Assembly: GCA_964435595.1 (NCBI GenBank)
Contig: CAYSZV010000007.1
Span: forward strand, 1 to 64,000
Length of the DNA: 64,000 nucleotides
Source: Izemoplasma sp964435595
GTDB lineage: Bacteria > Bacillota_I > Bacilli_A > Izemoplasmatales > Izemoplasmataceae
Reading direction: 5' to 3'
Positions within the stretch are counted from its first letter, which is position 1; the number at the start of each line of letters is the position of its first letter. Under the pieces are notes generated by a model. The model was not told the DNA's origin. It was given only the letters and a program-made list of their open reading frames with translations, and searched no databases. Below are positions 61,730-64,000 of this stretch, in pieces. Both the position numbers and the translations under genes were made by a program.

Positions 61730-62890
61730 ATGGCTACTTTACTATTAATGATTATATATATGGCTTTTATCAGTTTGGGATTACCAGACGCTGTCTTAGG
61801 TGTCGCTTGGCCTCAAATGAGGATTGATTTCGGGATACCACTTGATTCCCTCGGATTGATTTCAATCGCAGTCACAGGCTTTACCATTTTATCTAGCTTA
61901 CTTAGTGGATACTTGATTAAAACACTTGGTACGCATAAAGTAACATACATGAGTATTCTATTAACAGCATTCGCCTTGATTGGAATTTCCTTATCTCCTT
62001 CCTTCATATGGGTTGTCATTCTTTCTATCCCTTTAGGATTCGGTGCAGGAAGCATTGATACTGCCTTAAACAATTATGTTGCAGTACATTATAAATCACA
62101 TCATATGAACTGGCTACATGCCTTTTGGGGTATCGGAGCAACGCTTGGTCCGATTGTTATCTCTACGTTCTTCTTATTAGATTATTCATGGAGAAACGGA
62201 TACCTAGTATTAGGAATCACTCAAACAGTAATTTTATTGGTTGTTTTCTTTTCAAGTCGCTTATGGAAGAAAAACGGACTCTCTATCGAAGATCCACGAG
62301 ATAACGATGATGTAACCTATAAAGAAGTGTTACGAACCAAAGGTGTCATCTTTGCTATGACAATGTTTGTCGTGTATTGCGCAATTGAATTTGGAGTTGG
62401 GAACTGGGGAGCATCTTATTTAGTTAGTGAGCGAACTATATTAAAAGGAATGGCTGGAACGATGATTGGTACTTATTATGCAGGGATTACAATCGGACGT
62501 ATCATCAGCGGCTTTGTTTCCTTTAAGTTCACAAATAGACAAATGATTCTCACAGGAATAATCGTATTAATTCTTGCTTCAACGGGACTATTATTCCCTG
62601 TTCCTATATATATATTATTCCCTTTATTCTTTTTACAAGGGATCGGGCTAGCCCCAATATTCCCTTCCTTAATACATGAAACACCAAAGAGATTTACAGA
62701 TAGAAAGTCACAACACGTGATTGGACTACAGATGGCGAGTGCCTACGTCGGTGCATCAGTCATCCCTGCATTATTCGGAGTTGTTGCTAGATATACGTCT
62801 TTGGGACTGTATCCATACTTTATTGTTGGTCTAGGTATCATAATGTTGTTGGTGAATCAGACTTTAAATAGCAAAACAAAAGAGCGATAA
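61730..62890 (+). CDS. MFS transporter (386 aa)
   Basis: Twelve hydrophobic segments and a central loop (about 175-200, with EDPRDNDDVTYKEVLRTKG) give the MFS pattern. Features include FISLGLPDAVLGVAWPQM in helix 1 and GFGAGSIDTALNNYVAVHY followed by LHAFWGIGATLGP, as in the FucP/sugar-like MFS group. The substrate is not predictable. GGAGGA lies before the ATG. Transcribed alone. Confidence 0.85.
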   Translation: MATLLLMIIYMAFISLGLPDAVLGVAWPQMRIDFGIPLDSLGLISIAVTGFTILSSLLSGYLIKTLGTHKVTYMSILLTAFALIGISLSPSFIWVVILSIPLGFGAGSIDTALNNYVAVHYKSHHMNWLHAFWGIGATLGPIVISTFFLLDYSWRNGYLVLGITQTVILLVVFFSSRLWKKNGLSIEDPRDNDDVTYKEVLRTKGVIFAMTMFVVYCAIEFGVGNWGASYLVSERTILKGMAGTMIGTYYAGITIGRIISGFVSFKFTNRQMILTGIIVLILASTGLLFPVPIYILFPLFFLQGIGLAPIFPSLIHETPKRFTDRKSQHVIGLQMASAYVGASVIPALFGVVARYTSLGLYPYFIVGLGIIMLLVNQTLNSKTKER

Positions 62891-62904
62891 TCGCTCTTTT
62901 TTTA
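62878..62904. terminator. bidirectional terminator
   Basis: AAAAGAGCGA / TCGCTCTTTT with a TAA loop and T run, shared by the MFS gene and the convergent obg gene. Confidence 0.85.
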
Positions 62905-64000
62905 GTCTACAAATTCAAATTCATAATCAAATATTCTAACTGTATCTCCGTTTTGTACACCAAGGTCACGTAATTTCGCGTCAATTCCCAGTGAACGCAA
63001 TTGTCTACTGAATCGCTTTACTGATTGGTCTTTCGTGAAATCTGTCATTTCAAATATTTTACGCAATGGTCCACCAATAACTTCAAAGACACCATCATCA
63101 GCTTGTCTAATACTAAAGATTTCTTCATTAGCTTCAAATGTATATTCAACGACTTGTTCATAATCTTCTTCCTCATATAAATCAAAGCGTTTCGTTACAT
63201 CTAATAGATCTGCAGTTTTATATAACATTTCTTGTATGTTCATATTAGTAGCAGCACTGATTGGGATGATCAATACATCCTCTTCAAGCTGTTCTTTGAA
63301 TAATTCTAATTGTGTTTCTGCTTCGGGAAGATCCATCTTATTAGCAATAATAATTTGAGGACGCTTCATTAAGTCAAACTTATAAGAAGCCAATTCTTTA
63401 TTGATTACGAGATAATCTTGATATGGATCTCTACCTTCACTACCCGCCATATCAACGACGTGTAAGATAACTCTTGTACGTTCGATATGTCGTAAGAATT
63501 GAAGTCCAAGTCCTTGTCCAAGACTCGCTCCCTCAATCAACCCAGGTAAATCAGCCATAACAAAACTACGGTCATCTTCAACTTTTACTACACCCAAATT
63601 GGGGATTAATGTTGTAAAATGATAACTTGCAATTTTTGGTCTAGAGTTAGAAACAATTGAGATTATTGTTGATTTACCCACACTAGGGAGACCAACTAAT
63701 CCAACATCTGCCAATACTTTTAATTCAATACGGATATTTCTAACAATACCAGGTTCACCTTTTTCACAGATTTCTGGGGCTGTGTTTCTTGAAGTAGTGA
63801 ATTTTACATTCCCACGTCCACCACGTCCACCTTTACAAATCATAACTTCTTGATTCGCTTCTGTGATATCACCAATGACTTTACCTGTTTCCTCATCATA
63901 GATTGTACTACCTACTGGGACACGGATTTTTAAATCTTGTCCGTACGCTCCATTCATTTTCTTTGGCTTTCCACTTTCTCCATCTTCTGCACGGAGAACT
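62902..64000 (-). CDS. obg: Obg GTPase, 5' end outside the window
   Basis: Obg/CgtA binds the 50S subunit and acts in ribosome assembly and stress control. The visible ~365 residues start inside the glycine-rich Obg domain (frame open to the window edge, GESGKPKKMNGAYGQDL then GGRGGRGNVKF). They contain the G domain with GLPSVGKST, DLPGLIEGA and NKMDLP, and end with the OCT domain (GDTVRIFDYEFEFVD). The internal ATG at 63957 is not the start; about 60-70 N-terminal residues are missing. Confidence 0.95.
   Translation of the reverse strand, partial: VLRAEDGESGKPKKMNGAYGQDLKIRVPVGSTIYDEETGKVIGDITEANQEVMICKGGRGGRGNVKFTTSRNTAPEICEKGEPGIVRNIRIELKVLADVGLVGLPSVGKSTIISIVSNSRPKIASYHFTTLIPNLGVVKVEDDRSFVMADLPGLIEGASLGQGLGLQFLRHIERTRVILHVVDMAGSEGRDPYQDYLVINKELASYKFDLMKRPQIIIANKMDLPEAETQLELFKEQLEEDVLIIPISAATNMNIQEMLYKTADLLDVTKRFDLYEEEDYEQVVEYTFEANEEIFSIRQADDGVFEVIGGPLRKIFEMTDFTKDQSVKRFSRQLRSLGIDAKLRDLGVQNGDTVRIFDYEFEFVD

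Noticed and set aside
1..64000. CRISPR array, tRNA or rRNA genes, prophage
   Set aside because: No regularly spaced repeats, no cloverleaf-like sequence outside the T-box leader, no rRNA core sequence and no phage structural genes were seen.

Overview
The window comes from a low-GC, AT-rich bacterium of the Bacillota/Mycoplasmatota side. It uses the standard code: several genes end in TGA (for example recU at 48856 and ylmG at 22014) and tryptophan is TGG. RNase J, RecU, RarA, SepF/YlmG/YlmH, a T-box and an ftsZ-ylm-ileS cluster all point to Bacillota-like ancestry. Together with giant coiled-coil proteins and a deoxynucleoside-degrading gene set, this would suit an Izemoplasma/Haloplasma-type lineage, but that placement is inference and was not tested. 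The sequence is a draft scaffold: four 10-N joins occur at 9160, 26423, 39827 and 41208. Each interrupts a gene or gene end, and three are flanked by duplicated sequence.

Layout. 1-1213: an IS3-family element with OrfA, a slippery heptamer and OrfB. 1236-7742: a two-gene operon of very long coiled-coil proteins (969 and 1192 aa) with no recognisable enzyme domain. 7899-12893: ruvB, queA (interrupted), a small membrane-anchored protein, tryptophanase, and the queuosine-precursor transporter yhhQ behind a preQ1-type riboswitch. 13053-18245: an AraC/GyrI-type regulator and a two-gene double-activase/dehydratase-like Fe-S system. 18288-25915: tgt, then ftsZ, a tiny membrane gene, ylmE, sepF, ylmG, ylmH, then a T-box leader followed by a 61-aa membrane gene and ileS. 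25986-32598: a lipoprotein (broken by a scaffold join), tandem YczE-type membrane proteins, deoC, deoD and a paired M16 peptidase. 32595-39744: alpha/beta hydrolase, glpK, DUF3137-LemA pair, short ssb, thyA-folA-plsC. 39771-44033: a messy join, an SDR, pdp, and membrane proteins. 44189-48741: TPP riboswitch-thiT, glgA-glgC, corA. 48856-55558: recU, RNase J, SDR, DUF134/FeMo-Co-type protein, rarA, two membrane proteins. 55616-64000: nadA-nadB-PHP phosphatase, a 630-bp gene-free stretch, asparaginase, flavodoxin, ruvA, an MFS transporter and the 3' part of obg, which runs off the end.

How the genes fit together. queA, tgt and yhhQ form a dispersed queuosine salvage/modification set, with a preQ1 switch on the importer. 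deoC, deoD and pdp degrade (deoxy)nucleosides, and thyA-folA supply thymidylate. ruvA, ruvB, recU, rarA and ssb are recombination functions. The division cluster keeps ftsZ and a reduced SepF, but ftsA, ylmD and divIVA are absent from their usual places. Most transcription units end in clear hairpin-plus-T terminators, many of them shared by convergent genes. The least explained content is the twin coiled-coil operon, the small membrane genes inserted into the division/ileS cluster, and the split double-activase system.
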